A stretch of DNA of 64,000 bases from Streptomyces radiopugnans (GTDB lineage: Bacteria; Actinomycetota; Actinomycetes; Streptomycetales; Streptomycetaceae), in the NCBI RefSeq assembly GCF_900110735.1, contig NZ_FOET01000015.1:23801-87800 (forward strand). Reading direction: 5' to 3'. The number at the start of each line of letters is the position of its first letter. Positions within the stretch are counted from its first letter, which is position 1. Positions 33,920-43,950 of the stretch are shown piece after piece. Position numbers and translations under genes: made by a program. The notes under the pieces were generated by a model that was given only the letters and a program-made list of their open reading frames with translations, searched no databases and had not been told where the DNA came from.

Positions 33920-35060
33920 TGACCGCGGCCAAGGGATTCACCGCGGCGGGGATCGCCGCCGGGATCAAGGACAACGGCAACCCCGATCTGGCTCTGGTCG
34001 TCAACACCGGGCCGCGTCTGGCCGCCGCCGGTGTGTTCACCTCGAACCGGGTCAAGGCCGCCCCCGTGCTCTGGTCCGAGCAGGTCCTCAGGGGCGGGCA
34101 GGTCTCGGCGGTCGTCCTCAACTCCGGCGGCGCCAACGCCTGCACCGGCCCGCTCGGCTTCCAGGACACCCATGCCACCGCCGAGAAGGCCGCCGAGGTG
34201 CTCGGCCACAGCGCCGGCGAGGTCGCCGTCTGCTCCACCGGCCTGATCGGCGTGCGGCTGCCGATGGACCGGCTGCTGCCGGGGATCGAGGAGGCCGCGA
34301 AGGAGCTCTCCGCGTACGGGGGCGACAAGGCCGCCATCGCGATCAAGACGACCGACACCGTGCACAAGACCGCCGTCGCCGAGGGCGCCGGCTGGGTCGT
34401 GGGCGGTATGGCCAAGGGCGCGGGCATGCTCGCCCCCGGGCTGGCGACCATGCTGGTCGTCCTCACCACCGACGCCGACGTGGACGCCCCCGGACTGGAC
34501 GCGGCGCTGCGCGAGGCCACCCGCACCACCTTCGACCGCGTCGACTCCGACGGCTGCATGTCCACCAACGACACCGTGCTGCTGCTCGCCTCCGGCGCCT
34601 CGGGGATCACCCCGGAGGCGAAGGAGTTCGCCGAGGCCGTGCGGTCCGTCTGCGACGACCTGGCGCAGCAGCTGATCCGGGACGCCGAAGGGGCTTCCAA
34701 GGACATCCGGATCGAGGTGGTGAACGCGGCGAGCGAGGAAGACGCCGTCGAGGTGGGCCGTTCCATCGCCCGCAACAACCTCCTCAAGTGCGCCGTCCAC
34801 GGCGAGGACCCCAACTGGGGCCGGGTGCTCTCCGCCATCGGCACCACATCCGCCGCCTTCGAGCCCGACCGGCTGAACGTCGCCATCAACGGAGTGTGGG
34901 TCTGCCGCAACGGTTCGGTGGGCGAGGACCGCGAGCTGGTGGACATGCGCTACCGCGAGGTCCGCATCACCGCCGACCTGGCTGCGGGCGACGAGTCCGC
35001 CGTCATCTGGACCAACGACCTCACCGCCGACTACGTCCACGAGAACAGCGCTTATTCGTC

Positions 35061-35064
<4 letters not shown>
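33913..35064 (+). CDS. argJ: Bifunctional glutamate N-acetyltransferase / ornithine acetyltransferase
   Basis: Recycles the acetyl group from N-acetylornithine to glutamate, and may also make N-acetylglutamate from acetyl-CoA. 383 residues, made as a precursor that cuts itself before a Thr nucleophile: the site is in GMAKGAGMLAPGLATMLVVLTTDA (about 161-184), between Ala and Thr of LATML. Other signatures are FTSNRVKAAPV, NSGGANACTG and DPNWGRVLSAIGTT. The GTG start lies in the second copy of the 89-bp repeat. The stop overlaps argB (ATGA). Confidence 0.98.
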
Positions 35065-36046
<982 letters not shown>

Positions 36047-36050
<4 letters not shown>

Positions 36051-37261
36051 ACGACACCGCCACCACACCCGGCAACGCCGGTCTCACCCGGCGCTGGCAG
36101 GGCGCGCTGATGGACAACTACGGCACCCCCCGCATCCCGATCACCCGCGGCGAGGGCGCCCGGCTGTGGGACGCCGACGGCAGGGAGTACCTGGACTTCG
36201 TCGCAGGCATCGCCGTCAACTCGCTGGGCACCGCCCACCCGGCGGTCGTCCGCGCGGTCTCCGAGCAGATCGCCACCCTCGGCCACGTCTCCAACCTCTT
36301 CGTCGCCGAACCCCCGGTCGCCCTGGCCGAACGGCTGCTCCAGCTCTTCGGCCGTCCCGGACGCGTCTACTTCTCCAATTCCGGGGCGGAGGCCGTCGAG
36401 GCGGCGTTCAAGATCGGCCGCCGGACCGGCCGGACGCACATGGTCGCCACCGCCGGCGGCTTCCACGGCCGCACCATGGGCGCCCTCGCGCTGACCGGCC
36501 AGTCCGCCAAACGCGATCCCTTCCTGCCGCTGCCCGGCGAGGTCACCCACGTTCCCTACGGCGACGCCGACGCGCTGCGGGCGGCCGTCACCGAGGAGAC
36601 CGCCCTGGTGATCGTCGAGCCGGTCCAGGGCGAGAACGGCGTCGTCGTCCCGCCCGAGGGCTACCTGGCCGCCGCCCGCGAGATCACCGCCGCCACCGGC
36701 GCCCTGCTGGTGCTCGACGAGGTCCAGACGGGCATCGGCCGCACCGGGCACTGGTTCGCCTGCCAGGCGCAGGGGGTGCGGCCCGACGTCGTCACCCTCG
36801 CCAAGGGGCTGGGAGCCGGACTGCCCATCGGCGCCACGGTCGCCTTCGACGAGGCCGCCGAACTGCTGGGCCCCGGCCACCACGGCTCCACCTTCGGCGG
36901 CAACCCGGTCTCCTGCGCGGCGGCGCTCGCCGTCCTGGACACCATCGCCTCCGAGGGCCTCCTCGACCACGTCAAGCGGATCGGCGGCCGGCTGCGCGAG
37001 GCCGTCCGGGCGCTGGGACACCCGCTGGTCGACCAGGTCCGCGGCGCCGGCCTGCTGCTCGGTATCGTACTGACCGAACCCGTCGCACCCCAGGTGCAGC
37101 AGGCTGCCCAGGACGCGGGCTTCCTGGTGAACGCGTGCGGCCCGGACGTCGTCCGGCTGGCACCACCGCTGATCATCGGCGAAGCCGAGGTGGACGCGCT
37201 GGTCCGGTCCCTCCCCGCCGTCCTCGACGCAGCCGACGGGACCCGACGAGCCGGAGACTGA
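36047..37261 (+). CDS. argD: Acetylornithine aminotransferase
   Basis: PLP enzyme that converts N-acetylglutamate semialdehyde to N-acetylornithine. 404 residues. FSNSGAEAVEAAFKIGRRTG, LVIVEPVQGENGVV, LLVLDEVQTGIGRTG (Asp contacting the PLP ring) and VTLAKGLGAGLPIGA (Lys forming the Schiff base) are all present. A class III aminotransferase could in principle act on other omega-amines, but the position between argB and argR settles the call. ATGA overlap with argB. Confidence 0.97.
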
Positions 37262-37268
37262 CGAGACC

Positions 37269-37829
37269 ATGACCGAGGCGCAGGCGCAGGGCGGCAACCA
37301 CGGCGGCCCGGCCGTACCCCACACGCGTACGGCCCGGCACCGCCGGATCGTGGAGATCCTGAACCGCGAGCCGGTCCGGTCCCAGAGCCAGCTCGCCAAG
37401 CTGCTCGCCGACGACGGGCTGAGCGTCACCCAGGCGACGCTCAGCCGGGACCTCGACGAGCTGGGGGCGGTCAAGATCCGCAACACCGGGGGCGAGCTGA
37501 TCTACGCCGTCCCCGGTGAGGGCGGCGACCGCACGCCCCGGGCTCCGCTGGGGGAGTCCGCGAGCGAGGCGAGGATGGCGCGGCTGGCGGGCGAACTGCT
37601 GATCTCGGCCGAGGCGTCGGCCAATCTGGTGGTGCTGCGCACCCCGCCCGGCGCCGCCCAGTTCCTCGCCTCGGCCATCGACCAGGCGGAGGTGCACGAC
37701 ATCATCGGCACCATCGCGGGCGACGACACCCTGCTGCTGATCAGCCGCCACCCCACCGGCGGCCAGGCCCTGGCCGACCATCTGCTGCGGCTGGCGCAGA
37801 AGAACTCCCACCAGGGCAACGCCACCTGA
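37269..37829 (+). CDS. argR: Arginine repressor ArgR
   Basis: 186 residues. N-terminal winged HTH (about 20-85): RHRRIVEILNREPVRSQSQLAKLLADDGLSVTQATLSRDLDELGAVKI. The C-terminal domain (about 110-180) has LVVLRTPPGAAQFLASAID and EVHDIIGTIAGDDTLLLI, with the Asp residues that bind arginine in the hexamer core. It should sense arginine and bind the boxes before argC and argG, so it represses its own operon. Confidence 0.97.
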   Translation: MTEAQAQGGNHGGPAVPHTRTARHRRIVEILNREPVRSQSQLAKLLADDGLSVTQATLSRDLDELGAVKIRNTGGELIYAVPGEGGDRTPRAPLGESASEARMARLAGELLISAEASANLVVLRTPPGAAQFLASAIDQAEVHDIIGTIAGDDTLLLISRHPTGGQALADHLLRLAQKNSHQGNAT

Positions 37830-37866
37830 CGGGTTCCGGGCCCCGGCAACCGCGGGGTGCGCTCCG

Positions 37867-38433
37867 TCAGCCGCGCGCGCCGTGCCCGGCGGCGTTCTGC
37901 CACTCGTGCGCCAGCAGAGCCCAGACCTGGAGGTCGTGACGGCGGCCGCCCATGGAGAACACGCTGCGCAGCGTGCCCTCGTGCGTCATGCCCAGCCGCC
38001 GGGCCACCGCGATGCTGGGGTGGTTGTCGGGGGAGACCAGCCACTCCACCCGCACCAGGCCGCGCACCCCGACCGCCCAGTCGATCATGCGCCGGGCGGC
38101 GGTCGTCACCAGCCCGCGCCCCTGGGCCTCGGGAGCCAGCCAGGCCCCCAGCTCGCAGGAGCCCTCGGAGGCGCTGAACAGCCGGAAGAGCATGCCGCCC
38201 ACCAGCTCGCCGTCGAGCCGGATGCCGTAGATCCGGCCCTCGTCGGCGGCCTGCTTGTCGGCGTACCGCTGGAGGAAGGCCCGGGCCGAGGCGGTGTCGG
38301 TGACGGTGTGCGCCCACGGCAGCCAGGGCGCCAGATGATCGCGCACCCGGTCGGTGTACGCGGCCAGCTCCGCCGCCTGCCACGGCTCCAGGGGGCACAG
38401 TTCCGCGCCGTCGCCGAGAGGGGTGCTGAACAT
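37867..38433 (-). CDS. GNAT N-acetyltransferase, RimJ/RimL type
   Basis: 188 residues with the RimJ/RimL ribosomal-protein N-acetyltransferase pattern: LCPLEPWQAAELAAYTDRVRDHLAPWLPWA at the N-terminus, GAWLAPEAQGRGLVTTAARRMIDWA (acetyl-CoA loop, about 97-121) and NHPSIAVARRLGMTHEGTLR. The ATG has GAGGAG close upstream. The substrate is unknown. It is one of three minus-strand genes that separate argR from argG. Confidence 0.9.
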   Translation of the reverse strand: MFSTPLGDGAELCPLEPWQAAELAAYTDRVRDHLAPWLPWAHTVTDTASARAFLQRYADKQAADEGRIYGIRLDGELVGGMLFRLFSASEGSCELGAWLAPEAQGRGLVTTAARRMIDWAVGVRGLVRVEWLVSPDNHPSIAVARRLGMTHEGTLRSVFSMGGRRHDLQVWALLAHEWQNAAGHGARG

Positions 38434-38555
38434 GGGGCTCCTCGCAGGGTCGCTCGCAGGTGGTCGGGCGTGCGGTCGCGGCGGTCCCGCCGGTCCCGGC
38501 GAGCGCCATGATCGAACCCGCCGTCACGCTAGCGGCGCCCGCCGCGCGGAACCAG

Positions 38556-38612
38556 CCGGTGGACGGCGGACCCCGGGCGGCGGTCGCGCGCCCGGGGTCC
38601 GCCGTCCACCGG
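38556..38612 (-). terminator. 24-bp perfect-stem hairpin terminator
   Basis: 38556-38579 pairs exactly with 38589-38612 around a 9-nt loop. It directly follows the stop of the minus-strand GNAT at 38614 and is the longest stem in the window. Confidence 0.85.
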
Positions 38613-38613
38613 A

Positions 38614-39159
38614 TCAGAGCGGCTTCTTGTGGAAGAGGGTCGTGGGCCGGAGCACGCCCTCGGTGTCCGCCGCGTAGTCGGGGATCGTGCCGGCCTCGGT
38701 CCAGCCGGCCGAGCGGTAGAGGCGCTCGGCCGGGCTGCCGGTCTGGGTGTCCAGCACCAGCAGGGAGATCCCCGCGCCGGCGGCCTCCCGTTCGGCCGTC
38801 GCCAGCAGCCGCCGGCCCAGCCCCCGGCCCCGGGCGTCCCGGTGCACGATCAGCTTGGCTACCTCCGCGCGGTGGCGGCCGTTGGGCATGCCGCAGAACC
38901 TGAGCTGCACGGTCCCCAGGATCCGGCCGCCGTCCCGGGCGACCCACACCGCTGCCCGGCCGTCGGCGACCTCGGGCGCCAGGCCCTCCCACCAGGCCGC
39001 CGCTTCGGCGGGGTCGAGCGGGGCGAGGAAGCCGATCGAGGAGCCGCCCTCGACGGCGTCGTGGAGCAGGGCGGCCAGATCCCGGGCCGCGGCGGTGAGG
39101 TCGGCGGCCGGCAGACGGGTGATCACCGGCGCGGCGCTGCTGATGTGTTCGGTTCGCAC
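38614..39159 (-). CDS. GNAT family N-acetyltransferase
   Basis: About 181 residues from the GTG at 39159. The acetyl-CoA motif is AKLIVHRDARGRGLGRRLLATAEREA (about 110-135), with LLVLDTQTGSPAERLYRSAGWTEAG after it and IPDYAADTEGVLRPTTLFHKKPL at the end, a pattern seen in GNATs of unknown substrate. A TTG further upstream (39195) is possible but would add residues without family similarity. An AAGGAG lies 13 nt before the GTG, rather far, so the start is not certain. Confidence 0.88.
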   Translation of the reverse strand: MRTEHISSAAPVITRLPAADLTAAARDLAALLHDAVEGGSSIGFLAPLDPAEAAAWWEGLAPEVADGRAAVWVARDGGRILGTVQLRFCGMPNGRHRAEVAKLIVHRDARGRGLGRRLLATAEREAAGAGISLLVLDTQTGSPAERLYRSAGWTEAGTIPDYAADTEGVLRPTTLFHKKPL

Positions 39160-39213
39160 CGCCCGATGGAACTCCTTCCGGGGCCCTGGCCGCAAGGACG
39201 TTCCGCCAGGCGG

Positions 39214-39801
39214 TCAGGAGGGGGTGGGCGGCAGGGGGAGCGGCAGGCCCGGGAGGCCGTCGATGCTGGTGGCGACGTGCTCCTTCCTGTGGAAGTACGC
39301 GTCCAGCGACTCGTCCGTCTCGCGCTCGAAGCGCGAGCCGTGCAGCGGTCGGTCGCTCTCGTACGTCATCAGCGGCACGGCGTAACCGCAGGTGTCGCGG
39401 ATCAGCTCGGCGGTGACCACGATGATCGCGCGCAGACCGTGCCGGGAGTGGTCGATGCCGGGGAAGCGGCCGATCAGCTCCCCCCAGCGCGGGTCGTCGC
39501 GGAAGACGGGTTCCCCGCGTCCGTGGACGCGCACGATGTTCGGCGGGCCGGAGAAGGCGCACCACATCAGGGTTATGCGGCCGTTCTCCCGCAGATGGGC
39601 GACGGTCTCGGCGTTGGAGCCGGCGAAGTCGAGATAGGCGACGGTGCGTTCGTCCAGGACGGCGAAGGAACCCCTCAGCCCCTTGGGGGAGAGGTTGACG
39701 GTGCCGTCGCCGGACAGCGGCGCGGTGGCGGTGAAGAAGACGGGCTGGGCCTCTATGAAGTCCCGCAGCCGTCCGTCGATGCGTTCGTATGTCTTTCCCA
39801 C
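39214..39801 (-). CDS. Pyridoxamine 5'-phosphate oxidase family protein (flavin-binding split barrel)
   Basis: 195 residues. KTYERIDGRLRDFIEAQPVFFTATAPLSGDGTVNLSPKG at the N-terminus and YLDFAGSNAETVAHLRENGRITLMWCAF are the split-barrel pattern that binds FMN or F420. Actinobacterial members of this group have varied oxidoreductase or heme-oxygenase-like roles, so no reaction is assigned. The GTG start at 39801 is preceded by CATGAT 6 nt upstream, which argues against the longer Arg/Pro-rich extension. Confidence 0.88.
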   Translation of the reverse strand: MGKTYERIDGRLRDFIEAQPVFFTATAPLSGDGTVNLSPKGLRGSFAVLDERTVAYLDFAGSNAETVAHLRENGRITLMWCAFSGPPNIVRVHGRGEPVFRDDPRWGELIGRFPGIDHSRHGLRAIIVVTAELIRDTCGYAVPLMTYESDRPLHGSRFERETDESLDAYFHRKEHVATSIDGLPGLPLPLPPTPS

Positions 39802-39807
39802 ATTGGC

Positions 39808-39813
39808 ATCATG
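39808..39813 (-). promoter_or_regulatory. -10 element CATGAT for a leaderless transcript
   Basis: On the minus strand CATGAT ends 6 nt before the GTG at 39801, with no Shine-Dalgarno. Confidence 0.45.
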
Positions 39814-40073
39814 CCGCCGCGAGGGCGTACGTGCCCGGTGATTACGGCGCGGGCCGGACAGCCGAAGGCGGGGGACAGGCGCGGACGCAGGAGCGGGGGC
39901 GGGGACAGTGCGGGTGCGGGTGCGACGGGAGCACGGGAGCCGGCAGGGGAGGGGCCGCCGGCGCCGCCCGCGGCGGCCGGGGCGTGGAGCGCAGCCCGCG
40001 GCCGTGCCGGCCGGGGTGCCGCGGGTCACCGGAAGGCTGTTGACCTGCGCTTTCTCCGGAGACCAGGCGCGCT

Positions 40074-40122
40074 TTGACGAATCATGCGGAGGAGTGCATA
40101 CTTATACTAGTCACCGCATGCA
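40074..40122 (+). promoter_or_regulatory. argG promoter with ARG-box-like operator
   Basis: TTGACG (40074-40079) and CATACT (40097-40102) are 17 nt apart. Around and after the -10 lie TGCATACTTATACTAG and CCGCATGCATC, two AT-rich TGCAT-containing units similar to those before argC. An AAGGAG ribosome site follows at 40127. ArgR control of argGH is expected. Confidence 0.72.
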
Positions 40123-40138
40123 TCGTAAGGAGTCCCCC

Positions 40139-41335
40139 GTGACCGAGCGCGTCGTACTCGCCTACTCCGGTGGCCTGGACACCTCCGTCTGCATCGGCTG
40201 GATCGCCGAGGAGACGGGCGCCGAGGTCGTCGCCGTCGCCGTCGACGTCGGCCAGGGCGGGGAGGACCTGGACGTCATCCGCAAGCGCGCCCTCGCCTGC
40301 GGCGCCGTCGAGGCCGAGGTCGCCGACGCCAAGGACGAGTTCGCCGAGGAGTACTGCCTTCCCGCGATCAAGGCGAACGCGCTCTACATGGACCGCTACC
40401 CGCTGGTCTCCGCCCTCTCCCGGCCGACCATCGTCAAGCACCTGGTGGCCGCCGCCAGGAAGCACGGCGCCACCACCGTCGCCCACGGCTGCACCGGCAA
40501 GGGCAACGACCAGGTGCGGTTCGAGGCGGGCATCTCCTCCCTGGCCCCCGAGCTGAAGTGCATCGCGCCGGTGCGGGACTACGCCATGACGCGCGACAAG
40601 GCCATCGCCTTCGCCGAGGACAAGGGCCTGCCGATCGCCACCACCAAGAAGTCGCCGTACTCCATCGACCAGAACGTCTTCGGGCGGGCCGTTGAGACCG
40701 GCTTCCTGGAGGACATCTGGAACGCGCCGATCGAGGACGTCTACGACTACACCCAGAACCCGGCCACCGCGCGCGAGGCCGACGAGGTGGTCATCACCTT
40801 CGACAAGGGCGTCCCCGTGGCCCTCGACGGCAGGCCCGTCACCGTCCTGCAGGCCATCCAGCAGCTCAACGAGCGGGCCGGGGCGCAGGGCGTGGGCCGG
40901 ATCGACATGGTCGAGGACCGCCTGGTGGGCATCAAGTCCCGCGAGGTCTACGAGGCGCCGGGCGCCATCGCGCTGATCACCGCCCACCAGGAGCTGGAGA
41001 ACGTCACCGTCGAGCGCGAACTGGCCCGCTACAAGCGGCAGGTGGAGCAGCGGTGGAGCGAGCTGGTCTACGACGGCCTGTGGTTCTCCCCGCTCAAGCG
41101 CGCCCTGGACGGCTTCGTGGAGGAGGCCAACGAGCACGTGTCCGGCGACATCCGGATGACCCTGCACGGCGGCCGGGCCACCGTCACCGGCCGGCGCTCC
41201 CACAAGTCGCTGTACGACTTCAACCTGGCCACCTACGACACCGGCGACACCTTCGACCAGTCGATGTCCAGGGGCTTCATCGAGATCTTCGGCATGAGCA
41301 GCAAGATCGCCGCCAAGCGGGACCTCGCGCAGTAA
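40139..41335 (+). CDS. argG: Argininosuccinate synthase
   Basis: ATP-dependent joining of citrulline and aspartate. 398 residues, the usual length. ERVVLAYSGGLDTSVCIGWI (about 3-22) is the ATP-binding PP-loop, and HGCTGKGNDQVRFE (about 116-129) and SPYSIDQNVFGRAVETG are family signatures. The GTG start has AAGGAG 6 nt upstream. argH follows after a terminator-like hairpin. Confidence 0.98.
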   Translation: MTERVVLAYSGGLDTSVCIGWIAEETGAEVVAVAVDVGQGGEDLDVIRKRALACGAVEAEVADAKDEFAEEYCLPAIKANALYMDRYPLVSALSRPTIVKHLVAAARKHGATTVAHGCTGKGNDQVRFEAGISSLAPELKCIAPVRDYAMTRDKAIAFAEDKGLPIATTKKSPYSIDQNVFGRAVETGFLEDIWNAPIEDVYDYTQNPATAREADEVVITFDKGVPVALDGRPVTVLQAIQQLNERAGAQGVGRIDMVEDRLVGIKSREVYEAPGAIALITAHQELENVTVERELARYKRQVEQRWSELVYDGLWFSPLKRALDGFVEEANEHVSGDIRMTLHGGRATVTGRRSHKSLYDFNLATYDTGDTFDQSMSRGFIEIFGMSSKIAAKRDLAQ

Positions 41336-41367
41336 CCTGCCCCCGCGGCAGCCGCACACCGCACACC

Positions 41368-41403
41368 GCCCGCCTCCTCCGCCCTGTGGTGGGGGAGGCG
41401 GGC
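41368..41403 (+). terminator. Hairpin between argG and argH
   Basis: GCCCGCCTCC (41368-41377) pairs with GGAGGCGGGC (41394-41403); the stem can be extended to 13 bp with one wobble pair. It may terminate or only attenuate transcription into argH, since no strong new promoter is evident before argH. Confidence 0.6.
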
Positions 41404-41514
41404 GCCTTCCCGTCCCCGCCGGGCCGGCGCCGTCCGAGACCGTCCCGCACCGTCCGACACGGCCCAGCACGCCCGGCACGTCCAGCACGACCGGCAAGCG
41501 CACGAGGAGCACCG

Positions 41515-42981
41515 ATGACCAACGCCCCCCAGACCCCGCCCCCCGCCGCAGGCGGCGACGTACGGCTGTGGGGCGGCCGGTTCGCCGACGGACCGGCCGA
41601 GGCGCTGGCCGCCCTCTCGGCCTCCGTCCACTTCGACTGGCGGCTGGCCCCCTACGACATCGCCGGGTCGCGCGCCCACGCCCGGGTGCTGCACCGGGCC
41701 GGGCTGCTGAGCGCCGACGAGCTGGAGAGGATGCTCGCCGGCCTCGACCGCCTGGCGGCCGACGTCGCAGACGGCACCTTCACCGGCACCGTCGCCGACG
41801 AGGACGTGCACACCGCCCTCGAGCGCGGCCTGCTGGAGCGCCTCGGCCCGGAACTCGGCGGCAAGCTGCGCGCCGGGCGCTCCCGCAACGACCAGGTCGC
41901 CACGCTGTTCCGGATGTACCTGCGCGACCACGCCCGGATCATCGGCGGCCTGCTCGCCGATCTGAACGAGGCCCTGGTCTCCCTGGCCGAGGCGCACCCG
42001 GACGTGGCGATGCCCGGCCGCACCCACCTCCAGCACGCCCAGCCGGTCCTCTTCGCCCACCACGTCCTCGCCCACGTCCAGGCGCTGTCCCGGGACGCCG
42101 AGCGGCTGCGGCAGTGGGACGCGCGCACCGCCGTCTCGCCCTACGGGTCGGGGGCGCTGGCGGGCTCCTCGCTGGGCCTGGACCCCCGCGCCGTCGCCGC
42201 CGACCTCGGCTTCGAGCACGGCTCGGCCGCCAACTCCATCGACGGCACCGCATCGCGCGACTTCGTCGCCGAGTTCGCCTTCATCACCGCGATGATCGGC
42301 GTGGACCTCTCCCGGATCGCGGAGGAGGTGATCATCTGGAACACCAAGGAGTTCTCCTTCGTCACCCTCCACGACGCCTTCTCCACCGGCTCGTCGATCA
42401 TGCCGCAGAAGAAGAACCCGGACATCGCCGAGCTGGCGCGAGGCAAGTCCGGCCGGCTCATCGGCAACCTCACCGGGCTGCTGGCCACCCTCAAGGCGCT
42501 GCCGCTGGCGTACAACCGCGACCTGCAGGAGGACAAGGAGCCGGTCTTCGACTCCTGCGACCAGCTGGAGATCCTCCTCCCGGCGTTCACCGGGATGATG
42601 GCCACCCTCACCGTCAACCGCGAGCGGATGGCCGAGCTGGCCCCGGCAGGCTTCTCCCTGGCCACCGATGTCGCCGAGTGGCTGGTGAAGCGGGGCGTGC
42701 CGTTCCGGGACGCGCACGAGATCGCGGGGGAGTGCGTCAAGGTCTGCGAGGCCGCCGGGATCGAGCTGGACGAGCTGACCGACGAGCAGTTCGCGCGGAT
42801 CTCGCCCCACCTCACCCCCGAGGTCCGCACCGTGCTGAGCGTCTCCGGCGCCCTGGCCTCCCGCGACGGACGGGGCGGCACCGCGCCGTCCGCCGTCGCC
42901 GTCCAGCTCGCCGAGGTCAAGGAGGACCTGGCCCGGCAGCGGGAGTGGGTCGAGGAGGACCGCCCGGGCGCCGTGAGCTGA
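41515..42981 (+). CDS. argH: Argininosuccinate lyase
   Basis: Splits argininosuccinate into arginine and fumarate, the last step. 488 residues, slightly longer than usual because of an Ala/Pro-rich N-terminus and a C-terminal tail. RLWGGRFADGPAEALAALSAS near the start, GRTHLQHAQPVLFAHH, and the fumarase-lyase signature GSSIMPQKKNPDIAE (about 295-309) with the catalytic Ser loop are present. ATG with GAGGAG upstream. Confidence 0.97.
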   Translation: MTNAPQTPPPAAGGDVRLWGGRFADGPAEALAALSASVHFDWRLAPYDIAGSRAHARVLHRAGLLSADELERMLAGLDRLAADVADGTFTGTVADEDVHTALERGLLERLGPELGGKLRAGRSRNDQVATLFRMYLRDHARIIGGLLADLNEALVSLAEAHPDVAMPGRTHLQHAQPVLFAHHVLAHVQALSRDAERLRQWDARTAVSPYGSGALAGSSLGLDPRAVAADLGFEHGSAANSIDGTASRDFVAEFAFITAMIGVDLSRIAEEVIIWNTKEFSFVTLHDAFSTGSSIMPQKKNPDIAELARGKSGRLIGNLTGLLATLKALPLAYNRDLQEDKEPVFDSCDQLEILLPAFTGMMATLTVNRERMAELAPAGFSLATDVAEWLVKRGVPFRDAHEIAGECVKVCEAAGIELDELTDEQFARISPHLTPEVRTVLSVSGALASRDGRGGTAPSAVAVQLAEVKEDLARQREWVEEDRPGAVS

Positions 42982-43024
42982 CCGGCCGCCGGGCCATCGT
43001 CAGGTCTCCGCCAGGCCACCGCCA

Positions 43025-43052
43025 GGTCCCTGCCGGGCCCCTGTCAGGGACC
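43025..43052. terminator. Hairpin between argH and the carbonic anhydrase-like gene
   Basis: GGTCCCTG (43025-43032) pairs perfectly with CAGGGACC (43045-43052). The right arm includes the stop codon of the minus-strand gene. The preceding 40 bp repeat the motif GCCAGG. Confidence 0.5.
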
Positions 43053-43787
43053 GGCGAGGAACTCCACCTCGCCGGTCTCCTCCCGGCAGTGGGCTCCGAC
43101 CACCTCCAGCTCGCCCCGCCGCAGCAGCGGCAGCAGGACCGGGTCGTCGCGCAGGCGTGCGACGACCCGGTCCGTCTGCGCCCGGACGGTGTTCTCCACC
43201 GCGTCGCCCGGCGCCCCCGAGCCGTCCCGGCAGGCCGCCGCCAACCGGGCGGCCGCCACGGCCAGATGGGCCGGCGGCCGGGTGCCGGCCGTACGCGATT
43301 CGAGCGCCGCCGCCACCGCCCCGCAGTGCTCGTGCCCCAGGACGACCACCAGCGGCACGCCCAGCTCCACCGGGCCGTACTCGACACTGCCCTCGACCGT
43401 CGCGTCCAGGGTGTGCGCGGCGGTGCGGATCACCAGCAGTGCCCCGGGCTCCTGGCCGAACAGCGTCTCCGGTGGCAACGGGCAGTCCACACAGGCCAGA
43501 ACGGCGGCGACGGGGCGCCGGGCGGCGGGGCACCCGCCGCCTCCCCTCCTCGCGCCCCTCGCGCCCCTCCCGGCCCGGCGGGCGTTCCCCTCGCGCAGCA
43601 GCCGCAGCGCCTCGGCGGGTGTGAGCCGCCGCTCCCGTGCGTCCGTGCGCTCGGCGCCCGTGTTCCCCGCTCCCGTGCCCTTCGTCCCCGTGTCCTCCGC
43701 GCCGCGCGGCCGGACGTCCCGCGGAGCGCCGCCGGGCAGGCAGACGGCCCCGCGCAGTGTCCAGCGGTGGTTCCTCGGCGAGCGCAC
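43044..43787 (-). CDS. Beta-carbonic anhydrase-like protein lacking the catalytic Arg
   Basis: 247 residues. The fold is clear: LACVDCPLPPETLFGQEPGALLVIRTAAHT (about 97-126), GSVEYGPVELGVPLVVVLGHEHCGAV (about 133-158). The three zinc ligands, C99, H in GHEHC and the following C, are kept. The usual CxDSR motif is CVDCP: C99 and D101 remain, but Ser is Cys and the Arg that pairs with Asp is Pro. That Asp-Arg pair opens the active site in the family, so activity is doubtful. The N-terminal ~90 residues are disordered, Arg/Gly-rich. GTG start with GGAGG upstream. Confidence 0.85.
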   Translation of the reverse strand: MRSPRNHRWTLRGAVCLPGGAPRDVRPRGAEDTGTKGTGAGNTGAERTDARERRLTPAEALRLLREGNARRAGRGARGARRGGGGCPAARRPVAAVLACVDCPLPPETLFGQEPGALLVIRTAAHTLDATVEGSVEYGPVELGVPLVVVLGHEHCGAVAAALESRTAGTRPPAHLAVAAARLAAACRDGSGAPGDAVENTVRAQTDRVVARLRDDPVLLPLLRRGELEVVGAHCREETGEVEFLAGP

Positions 43788-43950
43788 GTGTTCCTCCAGG
43801 TCTGTCGGCGTCCTGGGGAAGCATGGACCGCCCTGCCTTCCGCTACGCCCCCGGAAGGGGTGAACCGGAAGGCGCCGAGGGGACGCGGTTCACCCGCGGG
43901 GGCGAACGGCCGCTTCGGGGAAGGGGCCGCCGCGCACCGCCGGCGGAGGC

